Of a DNA stretch of 64,000 nt, positions 15,729-25,470 are shown one piece after another. The notes beneath the pieces are model-generated. The model was given only the letters and a program-made list of their open reading frames with translations. It was not told the origin of the DNA and did no database searches. The translations under genes and the position numbers were made by a program. Origin of the DNA: SFWF01 sp045636705 (lineage in GTDB: Bacteria; Bacillota; Clostridia; Oscillospirales; Acutalibacteraceae); contig JAZTYA010000011.1 of NCBI GenBank assembly GCA_045636705.1, forward strand, positions 28,320-92,319. Direction: 5' to 3'. Each line of letters opens with the position of its first letter. The first letter of the stretch is position 1.

Positions 15729-16628
15729 TTATTCTTCCTCACATTCTGTTGTTTCTTCGATTTCTTCTTCAAAAAGTCCCTTATATGAAAGTTCACTTTC
15801 TTCTGTTTTTCTCTTCTTGTAAATTACAAAAAGAGTGATAATTGACGCTATGCTAATTATTAATGAAAGCAAGAAGGAAACCTTAAAGTTACCTATCATC
15901 AAGCTATCTGTACGGAGCAGTTCAATAAACGACCTGCCAAGTCCGTACCAAGCACAATACATAAGAGAGGTTTCTCCGCTAAAGCTTCTCTTTTTACTTA
16001 AAAGATATATAACAAGCGCGCCAAGCAAGCACCAAATAGATTCATAAAGGAAGCAAGGGTGCGCTAAAGCCGTAGGGTCAATGTCAAGCTTGTTAAACTC
16101 TTTTACAACGTTTTCGCTAGTCATCCCGAAAAAGTCGCTTCCTGTAGGACCTCCGAACGCCTCTTGGTTCATAAAATTACCCCATCTGCCTATACCTTGT
16201 CCGATAAGAAAGGCTACTGAGGCTAGGTCTGTAATATCAAAAAATTTAACCTTGCGGATTTTACACATAACAAAACCTGAAACCAAGGCGCCGATTACTG
16301 CGCCATAGATAGCAAGACCTGAAAATCCCGAATTGCCAAAACCGAATATATCGGAAAAGCTTTTTATCTTGACTCCGTCAAACATTAAATAATAGGTTCT
16401 GGCGCCGATTATTGCGCAAGGAGTTGCAACCAAAACAACGTCAAGCATTTTATCGGTGCTAATATTAAATCTTTTTGCGTTAAAATATCCATAGACAATT
16501 GCCAGCAAAAATCCTGTTGCTATTATGATTCCGTACCAGTATATATCCCAACCACTACCGATAGGAATTGTAAAAGCAATTGGATTTAAAACAATATCAA
16601 TTCCAAAAATTGTTACGTTATAATTCAT
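15729..16628 (-). CDS. lgt: prolipoprotein diacylglyceryl transferase
   Basis: Membrane enzyme transferring diacylglycerol from phosphatidylglycerol to the lipobox cysteine of prolipoproteins, 299 residues. It has seven helices and the Lgt signature GRWGNFMNQEAFGG. WYGIIIATGF near the N-terminus and YCAWYGLGRSFIELLRTD near the C-terminus are also conserved. A Glu-rich cytosolic tail (FEEEIEETTECEEE) is unremarkable. It starts 3 nt after yfmH and ends 1 nt before folD. Confidence 0.96.
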   Translation of the reverse strand: MNYNVTIFGIDIVLNPIAFTIPIGSGWDIYWYGIIIATGFLLAIVYGYFNAKRFNISTDKMLDVVLVATPCAIIGARTYYLMFDGVKIKSFSDIFGFGNSGFSGLAIYGAVIGALVSGFVMCKIRKVKFFDITDLASVAFLIGQGIGRWGNFMNQEAFGGPTGSDFFGMTSENVVKEFNKLDIDPTALAHPCFLYESIWCLLGALVIYLLSKKRSFSGETSLMYCAWYGLGRSFIELLRTDSLMIGNFKVSFLLSLIISIASIITLFVIYKKRKTEESELSYKGLFEEEIEETTECEEE

Positions 16629-16631
16629 TTA

Positions 16632-17903
16632 TTACATCTCCTTTGGCAGAATGACCGAGAGCACCGACGTGTCTTCGGTAAGTCCCTTAATTCTATTTAA
16701 AACGTCCTCTGAGGTTACGCTTTTTATAGAATCCAAAACCTCAAAAAGATTTTCTGATGAAATAGCACACTCTACCATATCCATTACGATATTTTCGGTG
16801 TTATCAAAACGTCTTACGGCATCTCCGTAAAGGGCCTTTTTAACCGCTTCAAACATTTTTTCATCTATTCCCTCTTCTGATATGCGGTTTATTTCTTTTA
16901 AGATTTCTTCTGCTACTGTCTTCGGGTCAGAAGACTCTCCATCAAACATTATAGCCGAATATCCGGGGCCTGCAAAATTGTCGTAGGAAAACTCGTCGTT
17001 AATCAATGAGGAATCTATAAGCTTTCTATAAAGATGAGAACTTTCAGACGCGATAAGCTCAAGCGCTATATCGGCAATGCATTTTTCTTTTGCCGTTTGT
17101 CTTTCACCGTTTAACTTTTCTTTAAAGCCTAAACAGAATATCGGTTTTGCAACCTCAAGGCGTTGTTCAACGTAATGCTTTTCGGGTTTTTCAATATCCT
17201 TAAAATCTGCCCTTATAATCTTAACGGGGTTGTTTTCCTTAATACTCTTTTCTATCTGCTCTAAAACCTCATTAGTCTTTACGTTTCCGGCTATGCAAAC
17301 GTACATATTAGCGGGATTATAAAAGGTTTTATAGCTTTCGTATAAAAGATTATAATCAATTTTTGAAATAGAGTCTACAGTACCTGCTATATCAATACTG
17401 ACAGGATGTTTTTGATACATGCATCCAAGCATATTGAAAAGAACTCTCCAACCCGGACTATCCTCATACATCTTTATTTCCTGACCAATTATACCTTGCT
17501 CTTTATTGACCGTTTCTTCGGTAAAATAGGGTGTTTGAACAAAATCAAGCAAAATATCAAGGTTTTTACTAAAATTTGTCGAGCAAGAAAAAAGATAGCA
17601 GGTGCGGTCAAATGAAGTAAATGCATTAGCGTAAGCGCCTGTTGCCGCAAATCTGGTAAATGCATCCCCTTCTTCACACTCGAAAAGTTTATGCTCAAGA
17701 AAATGAGCGATTCCCTCAGGAACCGAAATAAAGGGTTCGTCGTTTCGGCTAAAAGAAGTATCAACCGAACCGTATTTTGTTCCAAAGACCGCAAAGGATG
17801 AAGAAAAATTCGGCTTTTCCATAATATAAATCTTTAAACCTGAATCAAGCTCGGCATAGGTGTATTCACCTAAAACGGGATTTGATAATACCGTTTTTTT
17901 CAT
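16632..17903 (-). CDS. yfmH: M16 zinc protease, YfmH-like (active subunit)
   Basis: 423 residues, insulinase-type M16B peptidase. The inverted zinc motif HFLEH (about residue 68) and the downstream glutamate in EETVNKEQGIIGQEI are present, so it should be catalytic. It pairs with the following YfmF-like protein, as in the YfmF/YfmH pair of Firmicutes annotated as EF-P 5-aminopentanol modification-associated. The physiological substrate is not evident. Its ATG overlaps the stop of the upstream gene by 1 nt (TAATG), giving tight coupling. Confidence 0.9.
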   Translation of the reverse strand: MKKTVLSNPVLGEYTYAELDSGLKIYIMEKPNFSSSFAVFGTKYGSVDTSFSRNDEPFISVPEGIAHFLEHKLFECEEGDAFTRFAATGAYANAFTSFDRTCYLFSCSTNFSKNLDILLDFVQTPYFTEETVNKEQGIIGQEIKMYEDSPGWRVLFNMLGCMYQKHPVSIDIAGTVDSISKIDYNLLYESYKTFYNPANMYVCIAGNVKTNEVLEQIEKSIKENNPVKIIRADFKDIEKPEKHYVEQRLEVAKPIFCLGFKEKLNGERQTAKEKCIADIALELIASESSHLYRKLIDSSLINDEFSYDNFAGPGYSAIMFDGESSDPKTVAEEILKEINRISEEGIDEKMFEAVKKALYGDAVRRFDNTENIVMDMVECAISSENLFEVLDSIKSVTSEDVLNRIKGLTEDTSVLSVILPKEM

Positions 17904-19183
17904 TATTCACCGCTCCCTTCGGGTAAAAGTTTATAAATCGTGTGTAGGTCATAAGTGTTTGCGGCCCTTACGATTTCTTCCTTTGTTATCCCCTTAATTT
18001 TCTCTGCTACCTCTAAAGGAGATAAAAGCTTATCATTATCAAGGCTTCTTGAGTACCACAAATCGAGTGAAGAAGCGCTGTCATAACAAGACATTAGGTT
18101 TTCATATATAGCCTTTTTTGAGCTTTCGATTTCAAATTCGTTAATATTACCTTTTTTGATTTCATCAAGTTCATGATTTACGGCATCAATCACCTTTTGA
18201 GCGTTTTGCGGGTCAATTCCCGAGTCGACCAACATATAACCCTTTTTAAACACGGTAGCCGCAGAACAATAGTAACAAAGCGACTGCTTTTCTCTTACGT
18301 TATTAAAAAGTTTTGAATAGGTTCCGCCACCGAATATGTCCGAAAACAAAAGGTGCGGTAATGCCTCTTCGCGTTCTCCGTTTTCAGAGCAGGTGTATCC
18401 GAGTGTTAATTTTCCTTGTGAAACGGCAAAATACTCGGTCACCGTATTTACCTTTTGAGTCTTCGGTAAAAGCGCCGCTTTTTTAAGACTTAAGACGTTT
18501 TCCCTTTTAATATTTGAAAACTCTTTGCCTAACTTTTCAAATATGCCGTCGGGCAAAGTTTTTCCAACAACGTGAAGTCTTACATATGCAGAATTCAAAA
18601 GCTCCTGCCATGCAGAATAAAGCTCTTCTCCGGTAATTTTAAGAACCTTTTCTGCCTTTCCGTAAACAAAAAGGCCATAAGGGTCATTTCCGAACATTTC
18701 GGCTGTCAGACGACTTCTTGCAAAGGAACGCTTGTTGTTAATCTCCCCTTCAATTCTGTCTATCGTTTGTCTTTTTTCTCTCTCAACATCCTTTTGAGAG
18801 AAGGAGTCTCCGTTTAAAAACGGAGCAAACAACATTGAAAAAAGAAGGTCTGCGCCCTTTGATATAATGTCCTCGTTTTCAAAGGTTAGGTCGTTGTTAA
18901 CTAGGTTTAAATTTATCGAAATATGAAGATTGTCTCCATTTTTATTTACGTTGGAAGAAAGTATGCCGCCGTAAAGCTCTAAAAGTCTTATGTTTAAAGC
19001 GGTAAAATCCTTGTATTCCTTGGTACAAGATGAAAGCAAAAACGGAAGCAAAGCGTTTCTTTCAATGCTTTCTGCATTTAGTGGCAAAAAGAAATGAAAG
19101 GACAGTAAAGTTGAATTAAATCTATCGTTTTTTATAAAAAGGCCGTCTACGCCGTTGCCTAGATTTACAATTTTTTCAAGCAT
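17903..19183 (-). CDS. yfmF: M16-like protein, YfmF-like (non-catalytic subunit)
   Basis: 426 residues, M16 fold, but the HxxEH motif is absent at the expected place (NAESIERNALLPFLLSSC), so it is the inactive partner of YfmH. The C-terminal half has LLFSDIFGGGTYSKLFNNVREKQSLCYY, typical of M16 domains. The start at 19183 is supported by TGGAGG 7 nt upstream; an in-frame ATG further upstream overlaps the region holding the TATAAT at 19213-19218. First gene of the four-gene operon, divergent from the small gene at 19343. Confidence 0.88.
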   Translation of the reverse strand: MLEKIVNLGNGVDGLFIKNDRFNSTLLSFHFFLPLNAESIERNALLPFLLSSCTKEYKDFTALNIRLLELYGGILSSNVNKNGDNLHISINLNLVNNDLTFENEDIISKGADLLFSMLFAPFLNGDSFSQKDVEREKRQTIDRIEGEINNKRSFARSRLTAEMFGNDPYGLFVYGKAEKVLKITGEELYSAWQELLNSAYVRLHVVGKTLPDGIFEKLGKEFSNIKRENVLSLKKAALLPKTQKVNTVTEYFAVSQGKLTLGYTCSENGEREEALPHLLFSDIFGGGTYSKLFNNVREKQSLCYYCSAATVFKKGYMLVDSGIDPQNAQKVIDAVNHELDEIKKGNINEFEIESSKKAIYENLMSCYDSASSLDLWYSRSLDNDKLLSPLEVAEKIKGITKEEIVRAANTYDLHTIYKLLPEGSGE

Positions 19184-19261
19184 GATTTTACCTCCAGATA
19201 AATACAAGCAATATTATAGCATAAATTTTTATATAACGCTATCATTTTTTATACTTATTTA

Positions 19262-19290
19262 TTGACAATCTAAGAAAATCAATGTATAAT
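19262..19290 (+). promoter_or_regulatory. consensus promoter of small membrane protein gene
   Basis: TTGACA (19262-19267), 17 nt, TATAAT (19285-19290): a perfect sigma-A promoter. Confidence 0.85.
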
Positions 19291-19342
19291 TATAACAAAT
19301 CAGGTAATAATGATTTAGAACTTAAAAGTGAGGTACAAAGCA

Positions 19343-19510
19343 TTGAAAGCTAAGCACGTTTTATGGATTCTTTCAGGTATAGTTGCCGTGGTTGCTATGG
19401 CAGCAGGAATTGCAGTTTTAGTTGACCGTTATTTGAAAAGTAAAGAGTGTCCTGACGGATACATTGATTGCTCGGGCGATGACGAGTTTGAGTACATCAC
19501 AGAAGAATAA
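19343..19510 (+). CDS. 55-residue single-pass membrane protein
   Basis: Unrecognised. MKAKHVLWILSGIVAVVAMA begins one helix (about residues 6-27), followed by an acidic tail with two cysteines (ECPDGYIDCSGDDE). TTG 19343 is preferred because GTGAGGT lies at correct spacing before it; a GTG start at 19328 would use up that site. It has a perfect promoter and its own terminator, so it is a strongly expressed monocistronic small gene. Membrane-associated regulator or stress peptide are guesses. Confidence 0.75.
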   Translation: MKAKHVLWILSGIVAVVAMAAGIAVLVDRYLKSKECPDGYIDCSGDDEFEYITEE

Positions 19511-19517
19511 TTAGTTT

Positions 19518-19552
19518 AAGCGCTTACATAAAATGTGTAAGCGCTTATTTTT
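19518..19552 (+). terminator. terminator
   Basis: AAGCGCTTACAT / ATGTGTAAGCGCTT hairpin followed by ATTTTTGTG. Confidence 0.82.
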
Positions 19553-19649
19553 GTGTGTTTTTCACTTTTTTGCTTGATTTTTTGTGCTTTTATAATTATT
19601 TTTTGTGCATTATTACTAATTTTTTCATATTTTTTGATTAATACAACTC

Positions 19650-19678
19650 TTGCATTTTGTTCTAGGGTATAGTATTAT
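19650..19678 (+). promoter_or_regulatory. promoter of glycogen phosphorylase operon
   Basis: TTGCAT (19650-19655), 17 nt, TATTAT (19673-19678). A repeated ACTCATAAG (two copies, about 19698-19725) lies between promoter and start and could be an operator. Confidence 0.55.
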
Positions 19679-19736
19679 ATATTAGTAGGTTAAAATCTAC
19701 TCATAAGTTAACATTAACTCATAAGGGAGTATTAAT

Positions 19737-22139
19737 ATGGCAGAACTTACATCCAAGCAATTAGCATCACACATTGAGAAGAAACTATTGCACAATTTCG
19801 GTATTTCGGCAGAAAACGCATCCGACGACCTTTTTTATAAGGCAACCGTTTTGGTGCTCTTAGATATTATGCGCGAACGCCGCTCAAAATTCAAAAAGCA
19901 GGTAAGCAAAAGCGAAGCTAAGACAGTTTACTATTTGAGTATGGAATTCCTCATGGGGCGTTCTCTTAAAAACACCCTTTATAATCTTGCTCTTACAGAC
20001 AAGGTTAAGGACGCTCTCTCCTCTTTTAAGGTAAACCTTGATAATCTTTTTGAGCTTGAGCCCGATGCAGGTCTTGGCAACGGTGGTCTTGGTCGCCTTG
20101 CGGCTTGCTTCCTTGACGGACTTTCTTCAGGCGGATACTCTGCAATGGGATACTGCTTAAAGTACGATTTTGGTATCTTTAGACAAAAATTAGTCGAAGG
20201 CTGGCAGACCGAACTTCCTGATAACTGGCTACCCGGTGGCGAGGTTTGGCTTGAGCAAAGACCTTCTTCTGAATATGAGGTTTATTTTGACGGACAAATT
20301 CACGACTGGTGGGACGGAAAATTCCACCATGTAAAACACGAGAATTATAACGTTGTAAAGGCGGTTGCCTATGACCTTATGGTTGCAGGTAATGACGGTA
20401 AGACTGTTAACGTTCTTCGCCTTTGGAGCGCAAAAGCACCTGAATTTAATATGTCTGCCTTTAACCGCGGCGACTATGTTGGCGCTATGGAACAACAGGC
20501 TATGAGCGAAGCTATCAGTAAGGTTTTATATCCTGAAGATAATCATCCTGAAGGAAAATCTTTACGTCTTCGTCAACAGTATTTCTTAGTTTCTGCTTCA
20601 ATTCAGGATATACTTCATCGTCATCTTGAAAAATACGGAACCCTTGAGAATTTAGGCGAAAAGGTTGCTATTCATATTAACGACACACACCCTGCCCTAT
20701 CGGTTCCCGAACTTATGAGATTTTTACTTGACGAATGCGGCTACACTTGGGATAAAGCTTGGAGCATTGTAACTAAAACTATTGCCTATACAAACCATAC
20801 CGTAATGCAAGAGGCTCTTGAATGTTGGAATGAAGAGCTATTTAAAACTAGACTTCCAAGAATTTATCAAATCGTTAAGGAAATTGATAACCGCTTCCGC
20901 TATGAAATGTACGAAAAAACACGCGATGCCGACTTTGTTGAGCGCACCGCTGTAATTTCGGGTGGCGTTGTTAAAATGGCTAATTTAAGCGTAATTGCAA
21001 GCCATCACGTAAACGGTGTTTCGGAGCTTCATAGCCAAATTTTAAAGGACAGTCTTTTTAAGGATTATTATTCTATTACTCCTGACAAATTCACAAACGT
21101 TACCAACGGTATAGCTCACAGACGTTGGCTTTGTCAGGCTAACCCTGCCCTTTCTTCCTTCCTTACCGAGCTTATCGGAGACGGCTTTGTAAACGATGCT
21201 TCTAATCTTGAAAAGCTAATGCAGTTTAAGGATGACAAGGCAGTTTTAGAGACCCTTGAAAAGATAAAGCAGTCTAACAAGATTCGTTTTGCCGATTACG
21301 TTAAGTCTGAGACAGGTGTTGTTCTTAACACCGATTCTATTTTCGATATGCAGGTTAAGCGCTTGCACGAATATAAGCGCCAGCACCTAAATGCGCTTCA
21401 TATCATTAGAGATTACCTCTTTATCAAAAACAATCCTACCGCTCCATTTACACCAAAAACCTATATTTTCGGTGCAAAGGCGGCTCCGGGTTATCATTTA
21501 GCCAAACAGATAATTCAAATGATTTATTCAATTTCAACGGCTATTGACTCCGACCCTGTTATGAAGGATAAATTAAAAGTCCTATTTATCGAAGACTACA
21601 GGGTAACCTTAGCCGAGCTTATGATACCCGCCGCAGAGGTCAGCGAACAGATATCCTTAGCATCAACCGAGGCTAGCGGTACCGGTAACATGAAGTTTAT
21701 GATGAACGGCGCTGTGACACTCGGTACCGAGGACGGCGCAAACGTTGAAATTCACAAGGCTGTGGGCGACGACAATATCATTATTTTTGGTATGCAGACA
21801 CCCGAGGTTGAACGACTTCGCAAAACAGGTTATAACCCTTGTTCTTATTATGAAAACAACGAAGAGTTAAAAGAATGCCTTGAATTTATTAAAAAAGGTA
21901 TCAACGGTGTTTCGTTTGACAATATCTATAAAACACTAACCGGCGTTGACTATTATATGGCTTTAGCCGATTATGCAGACTATGTTGAGGCACACAAAAA
22001 GGTTGATGCGCTTTATAGTGACAGAACCGTTTGGAACAAAATGTCACTTACTAATATTGCAAAATCAGGCATCTTTGCGGCAGACCGCTCTATTGCCGAT
22101 TACGCAAAGGACATTTGGCAGGTAGAACCACTTAAGTAA
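19737..22139 (+). CDS. glgP: glycogen/starch phosphorylase
   Basis: Cytosolic PLP enzyme releasing glucose-1-phosphate from alpha-1,4-glucans, 800 residues, full family length. Seen: YLSMEFLMGRSLKN, ELEPDAGLGNGGLGRLAACF, the substrate region EYKRQHLNALH, and the PLP-lysine region EASGTGNMKFMMNG. GGGAG lies upstream of the ATG. The next gene, a GH13 enzyme, follows after 17 nt, so the pair forms a glycogen/maltodextrin breakdown unit. Confidence 0.97.
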   Translation: MAELTSKQLASHIEKKLLHNFGISAENASDDLFYKATVLVLLDIMRERRSKFKKQVSKSEAKTVYYLSMEFLMGRSLKNTLYNLALTDKVKDALSSFKVNLDNLFELEPDAGLGNGGLGRLAACFLDGLSSGGYSAMGYCLKYDFGIFRQKLVEGWQTELPDNWLPGGEVWLEQRPSSEYEVYFDGQIHDWWDGKFHHVKHENYNVVKAVAYDLMVAGNDGKTVNVLRLWSAKAPEFNMSAFNRGDYVGAMEQQAMSEAISKVLYPEDNHPEGKSLRLRQQYFLVSASIQDILHRHLEKYGTLENLGEKVAIHINDTHPALSVPELMRFLLDECGYTWDKAWSIVTKTIAYTNHTVMQEALECWNEELFKTRLPRIYQIVKEIDNRFRYEMYEKTRDADFVERTAVISGGVVKMANLSVIASHHVNGVSELHSQILKDSLFKDYYSITPDKFTNVTNGIAHRRWLCQANPALSSFLTELIGDGFVNDASNLEKLMQFKDDKAVLETLEKIKQSNKIRFADYVKSETGVVLNTDSIFDMQVKRLHEYKRQHLNALHIIRDYLFIKNNPTAPFTPKTYIFGAKAAPGYHLAKQIIQMIYSISTAIDSDPVMKDKLKVLFIEDYRVTLAELMIPAAEVSEQISLASTEASGTGNMKFMMNGAVTLGTEDGANVEIHKAVGDDNIIIFGMQTPEVERLRKTGYNPCSYYENNEELKECLEFIKKGINGVSFDNIYKTLTGVDYYMALADYADYVEAHKKVDALYSDRTVWNKMSLTNIAKSGIFAADRSIADYAKDIWQVEPLK

Positions 22140-22156
22140 TTTTTGGAGGAAACTTT

Positions 22157-24010
22157 TTGATTTACTATCCTTTTGATTCAAGGAAAAGTTTATACAAATC
22201 AAAATTCGGCGCAGTAGAATCGGGTGAAAACCTGACTCTGCGCCTTATTCTGCATAACGATGCGAAAGTTTTTGACGCATTTTTAACCTATTATGAGGAT
22301 AGCAGCTCCGAAATACACGAGGTAAAACTCATTCCCGGAGATTATTTAGACGATTATAGGATTTATTATTGTGATTTATCCTTTGATACTGGACTTTACT
22401 TTTACCGCTTTAGATACACAAGTGAATATGGCGAGTTTTTTGTTACCACATTCGAAAACAACTTAGGCGTTGTGTCTGCCGAGGGCAAATGGTGGCAATT
22501 GACCTGTTTTGATAAGGAATTTAAAACTCCCGATTGGCTTTTAGGCGGTATTATTTATCAAATTTTCCCCGACCGCTTTTATTCTTCGGGCGCAAAGCAT
22601 AAGGGTGTTCCTAATGACAGATACATTGTTTCTTCTTGGGACAAAGAACCCGAGTTTAGACAAAACAATGGCCCTTGCTCGCTTGGTAACGACTATTATG
22701 GCGGTGACCTTAAAGGAATAGAGGAAAAACTCCCCCATTTAGCCGAACTTGGCGTTACCTTAATTTATCTAAACCCGATTTTTGAGGCTCATTCTAATCA
22801 TCGCTATAACACGGCAGATTATTTTAAAATTGACCCGTCTTTAGGCGATGAAAAAGACCTTGAAAATTTATGCCGTAAGGCTAAAGACCTTGGTATATCG
22901 GTTATATTAGACGGCGTTTTCTCTCATACGGGAGACGATAGCCTTTACTTTAATAAGCAGGGTCGTTATGGTAATGGCGGCGCTTACAATGATAAAAATT
23001 CTCCCTATTACCCTTGGTTTAAATTTTATGAAGAGGGCAAAAAATATCACGCTTGGTGGGGTGTTCCCTCTTTGCCCGAAACTGTTGAAGAGAATGAAAG
23101 CTTTAGCGACTTCATCACGGGTGAAAACGGCGTATTAAGATATTGGCTAAAAAAGGGTATCAGCGGTTGGCGGCTTGACGTTGCCGATGAACTCCCCGAC
23201 TGTTTCCTTGATAAAATAAGGTCGGCTATTAAGGCTGAAAAAGAGGATGCTTATCTTTTAGGCGAGGTTTGGGAAGATGCTACAAACAAGGTAAGTTACG
23301 GTTATAGAAGGCGTTATCTTTTAGGAAAACAACTTGACTCGGTTATGAATTATCCCTTTGCAAATGCGATAATTTCCTTTGTAAACGGCGGTAACGGTAG
23401 CGACTTTTTAGACAGAGTTTTAACCATTATTGAAAACTATCCTAAAACGGCTTTAAACTGCATTATGAACCACCTTGGCACCCACGACACTACAAGGCTT
23501 TTAACCCGCCTTGGCAAAAATGATAATATCCCAAATAGCCGTGCAGAACAGTCAGGTCTTAAACTTACCGAAGAGGAAAGAAGTCTTGCTGTAAAAAAAC
23601 AAAAGTTAGCGGCGGTTATTCAGTACACTCTGCCCGGTGTGCCTTCCCTTTACTATGGCGACGAGGCGGGTGTTGAAGGTTGCGGTGACCCATTTTGCCG
23701 TGCTACCTACCCTTGGGGTAATGAAAACGAGGAACTACTAAGTTTTTATAAACGGCTCGGAAATATGAGAAGAACCGAAGAAGTCTTTAAAGAGGGCGAT
23801 TTTGAGCCTGTTTTAGGCGGTTTGGGACTTTTAGCATATACACGCTATACCGTCACCGAAAAACTTCTTATAGCCGTAAATCGTTGGCAGGAAGAGGATT
23901 CTTTAACACTACCTGAAGAATTTTTAGGCGCAAAGGTTGTTTTCGGAGAAAAGCCCGAAAACGAAATTCTAAAAATCCCCGCTTACTCCTTTGCGATATT
24001 GAAAAAATAA
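22157..24010 (+). CDS. GH13 alpha-glycosidase (neopullulanase/cyclomaltodextrinase-like)
   Basis: 617 residues, no signal peptide, so intracellular. An N-terminal beta domain (about 1-125) precedes the GH13 barrel. Region I is DGVFSH, region II GWRLDVADE (nucleophile Asp), region III LLGEVWED (acid/base Glu), and region IV NHLGTHDTTR. TYPWGNENEELLSFYKRLG is typical of the neopullulanase/maltogenic amylase group. TTG start with GGAGG 8 nt upstream. With glgP it would open or trim maltodextrins. Exact bond specificity is not determinable. Confidence 0.9.
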   Translation: MIYYPFDSRKSLYKSKFGAVESGENLTLRLILHNDAKVFDAFLTYYEDSSSEIHEVKLIPGDYLDDYRIYYCDLSFDTGLYFYRFRYTSEYGEFFVTTFENNLGVVSAEGKWWQLTCFDKEFKTPDWLLGGIIYQIFPDRFYSSGAKHKGVPNDRYIVSSWDKEPEFRQNNGPCSLGNDYYGGDLKGIEEKLPHLAELGVTLIYLNPIFEAHSNHRYNTADYFKIDPSLGDEKDLENLCRKAKDLGISVILDGVFSHTGDDSLYFNKQGRYGNGGAYNDKNSPYYPWFKFYEEGKKYHAWWGVPSLPETVEENESFSDFITGENGVLRYWLKKGISGWRLDVADELPDCFLDKIRSAIKAEKEDAYLLGEVWEDATNKVSYGYRRRYLLGKQLDSVMNYPFANAIISFVNGGNGSDFLDRVLTIIENYPKTALNCIMNHLGTHDTTRLLTRLGKNDNIPNSRAEQSGLKLTEEERSLAVKKQKLAAVIQYTLPGVPSLYYGDEAGVEGCGDPFCRATYPWGNENEELLSFYKRLGNMRRTEEVFKEGDFEPVLGGLGLLAYTRYTVTEKLLIAVNRWQEEDSLTLPEEFLGAKVVFGEKPENEILKIPAYSFAILKK

Positions 24011-24014
24011 AGGA

Positions 24015-24053
24015 AAAAAGACAGCAATGCAAAAACGCTATGCTGTCTTTTCT
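24015..24053 (+). terminator. terminator of the glgP operon
   Basis: AAAAGACAGCA / TGCTGTCTTTT stem with a 14-nt loop and T-rich tail. Confidence 0.82.
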
Positions 24054-24076
24054 TTTTATGATATAATTAAAAAAAC

Positions 24077-24107
24077 TGTGAGGTTTTTACCATTTCTTTC
24101 GTGTAAT
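24077..24107 (+). promoter_or_regulatory. candidate ECF-sigma (autoregulated) promoter
   Basis: TGTGAGGTTTTT (24077-24088) followed about 12 nt later by CGTGTAAT (24100-24107). This resembles the -35/-10 layout of clostridial ECF-sigma promoters; no good sigma-A promoter is visible nearby. Inference only. Confidence 0.35.
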
Positions 24108-24150
24108 AGGTGAAAGAGCAAAAACACATCTTTCAGAAAGGAGAAAATAA

Positions 24151-24711
24151 ATGGATAACGGTGCACGTAGCTACCGCCGTTTCCGTGATGACGGTGATGA
24201 AAACGGCTTAATAGAAATCATAAGGGATTACAAAGACGGGCTTATTCTCTATCTTAATAATTTTGTCAGCAACCTAAATACCGCAGAAGAACTTGCCGAA
24301 GACACCTTTGTACTACTTGGAATCAAAAAGCCAAAAGACAAAGAAATGGGTTCGTTTAAAACCTGGCTTTACACAATCGGACGGAATGTGGCAATAGATT
24401 ATTTAAGAAGAAACTCCAAACGAAGAGAAATCCCACTTGAAAATTCTCCCGAACTTATAAGCGAAGAACTAAGTCTTGAGGCATCCTATATCAAGGAAGA
24501 AAGCAAACTTTTGGTTCAGCAATCTATTAAAAAATTAAAACCCGAATATATGCAAATTCTATGGCTTGTTTATTTTGAAAATTTCAGTAATAAAGAAGCG
24601 GCTCTGATTATGAAAAAAAGCGTACATAGTATTGAAACCCTTGCGTATCGTGCCCGCAAATCACTAAAAACACAACTTGAAATGGAGGGCTTTGTTTATG
24701 AAGAATTATAA
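24151..24711 (+). CDS. RNA polymerase sigma factor, ECF-like
   Basis: 186 residues. Region 2 is visible as LNTAEELAEDTFVLL and FKTWLYTIGRNVAIDYLRR. Region 4 shows LKPEYMQILWLVYFENFSNKEAA and SVHSIETLAYRARKSLK. There is no region 1.1 or 3, so it is ECF-type. AGAAAGGAG precedes the ATG. It overlaps the next gene by 14 nt, which encodes a membrane protein of anti-sigma layout. Confidence 0.9.
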   Translation: MDNGARSYRRFRDDGDENGLIEIIRDYKDGLILYLNNFVSNLNTAEELAEDTFVLLGIKKPKDKEMGSFKTWLYTIGRNVAIDYLRRNSKRREIPLENSPELISEELSLEASYIKEESKLLVQQSIKKLKPEYMQILWLVYFENFSNKEAALIMKKSVHSIETLAYRARKSLKTQLEMEGFVYEEL

Positions 24712-25441
24712 TGAAATGGCAAATGATGTTCTCCGTAAAATCGAAGAACATAAAATTAATGAAAAAAAGAAAAGAAAAGTTATTAAAAGAGTTGTTATAC
24801 CTGTTTGTTGCTTTTGCATTATCTCACTTATAGGTGTTGGTCTTTGGCAGGGCGATTTTTTAAAAACTAAACCGCCTGTTTCTTTAGACGATTCGACCAT
24901 AATCGGCGAAAAGGATTGGATTGATGAAATCGAATCCGAAGATACGGCTTGGGAAGAAGATTTATCAAGTGAATATACTGTTAGTAATATAGTAATTCAA
25001 TCAAATAAGGCTCAAGAATCTAAATTTGATGTAGAAATGACAGTTAATGTAAGCACGGTTGATAAAAACGGCAACGCCAATATGTATAAAACCGAAAAAT
25101 TACCATTAAGTGCCGAACATATAACCTTAGAAATCATTAATAAGAATGATGAAATTTCTATAGTTTGCAGTGGCTTTTGGCGATTAGAAAAACTTGTGAA
25201 CGGAAAATATACCGAAGTTGCAAGCGCTAACCGTGAGGCTAATTCAGGCTGCGGACCAAACAGTTCTTGTTTTGTATTTTTCGAAATGGAGGATTATAGA
25301 GAAGCTATAAGCGAAGGAAAATATCGCATCATTTCCCCTACTCTAAATATCGCAAAGAGTACAGAGAACGGACTTGTTGATTATTATTACCAAAACGAAA
25401 AACAGTTTATAATTTATAAAGAGTTTGAAATAGTTGAATAA
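24698..25441 (+). CDS. putative membrane anti-sigma factor
   Basis: 248 residues: a short cytosolic N-terminus (about 22 residues, RKIEEHKINEKKKRK), one helix (about 25-42) and an acidic extracytoplasmic domain of about 200 residues with GCGPNSSCF. GGAGGG at 9 nt supports ATG 24698, inside the sigma gene. The anti-sigma role is inferred from coupling and topology; the cytosolic part is very short for a sigma-binding domain, so it might instead be a co-regulated sensor or antibiotic-response protein. Confidence 0.6.
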   Translation: MKNYNEMANDVLRKIEEHKINEKKKRKVIKRVVIPVCCFCIISLIGVGLWQGDFLKTKPPVSLDDSTIIGEKDWIDEIESEDTAWEEDLSSEYTVSNIVIQSNKAQESKFDVEMTVNVSTVDKNGNANMYKTEKLPLSAEHITLEIINKNDEISIVCSGFWRLEKLVNGKYTEVASANREANSGCGPNSSCFVFFEMEDYREAISEGKYRIISPTLNIAKSTENGLVDYYYQNEKQFIIYKEFEIVE

Positions 25442-25470
25442 TAAAAAATATGGAGGTTATAAGAGGTTTT

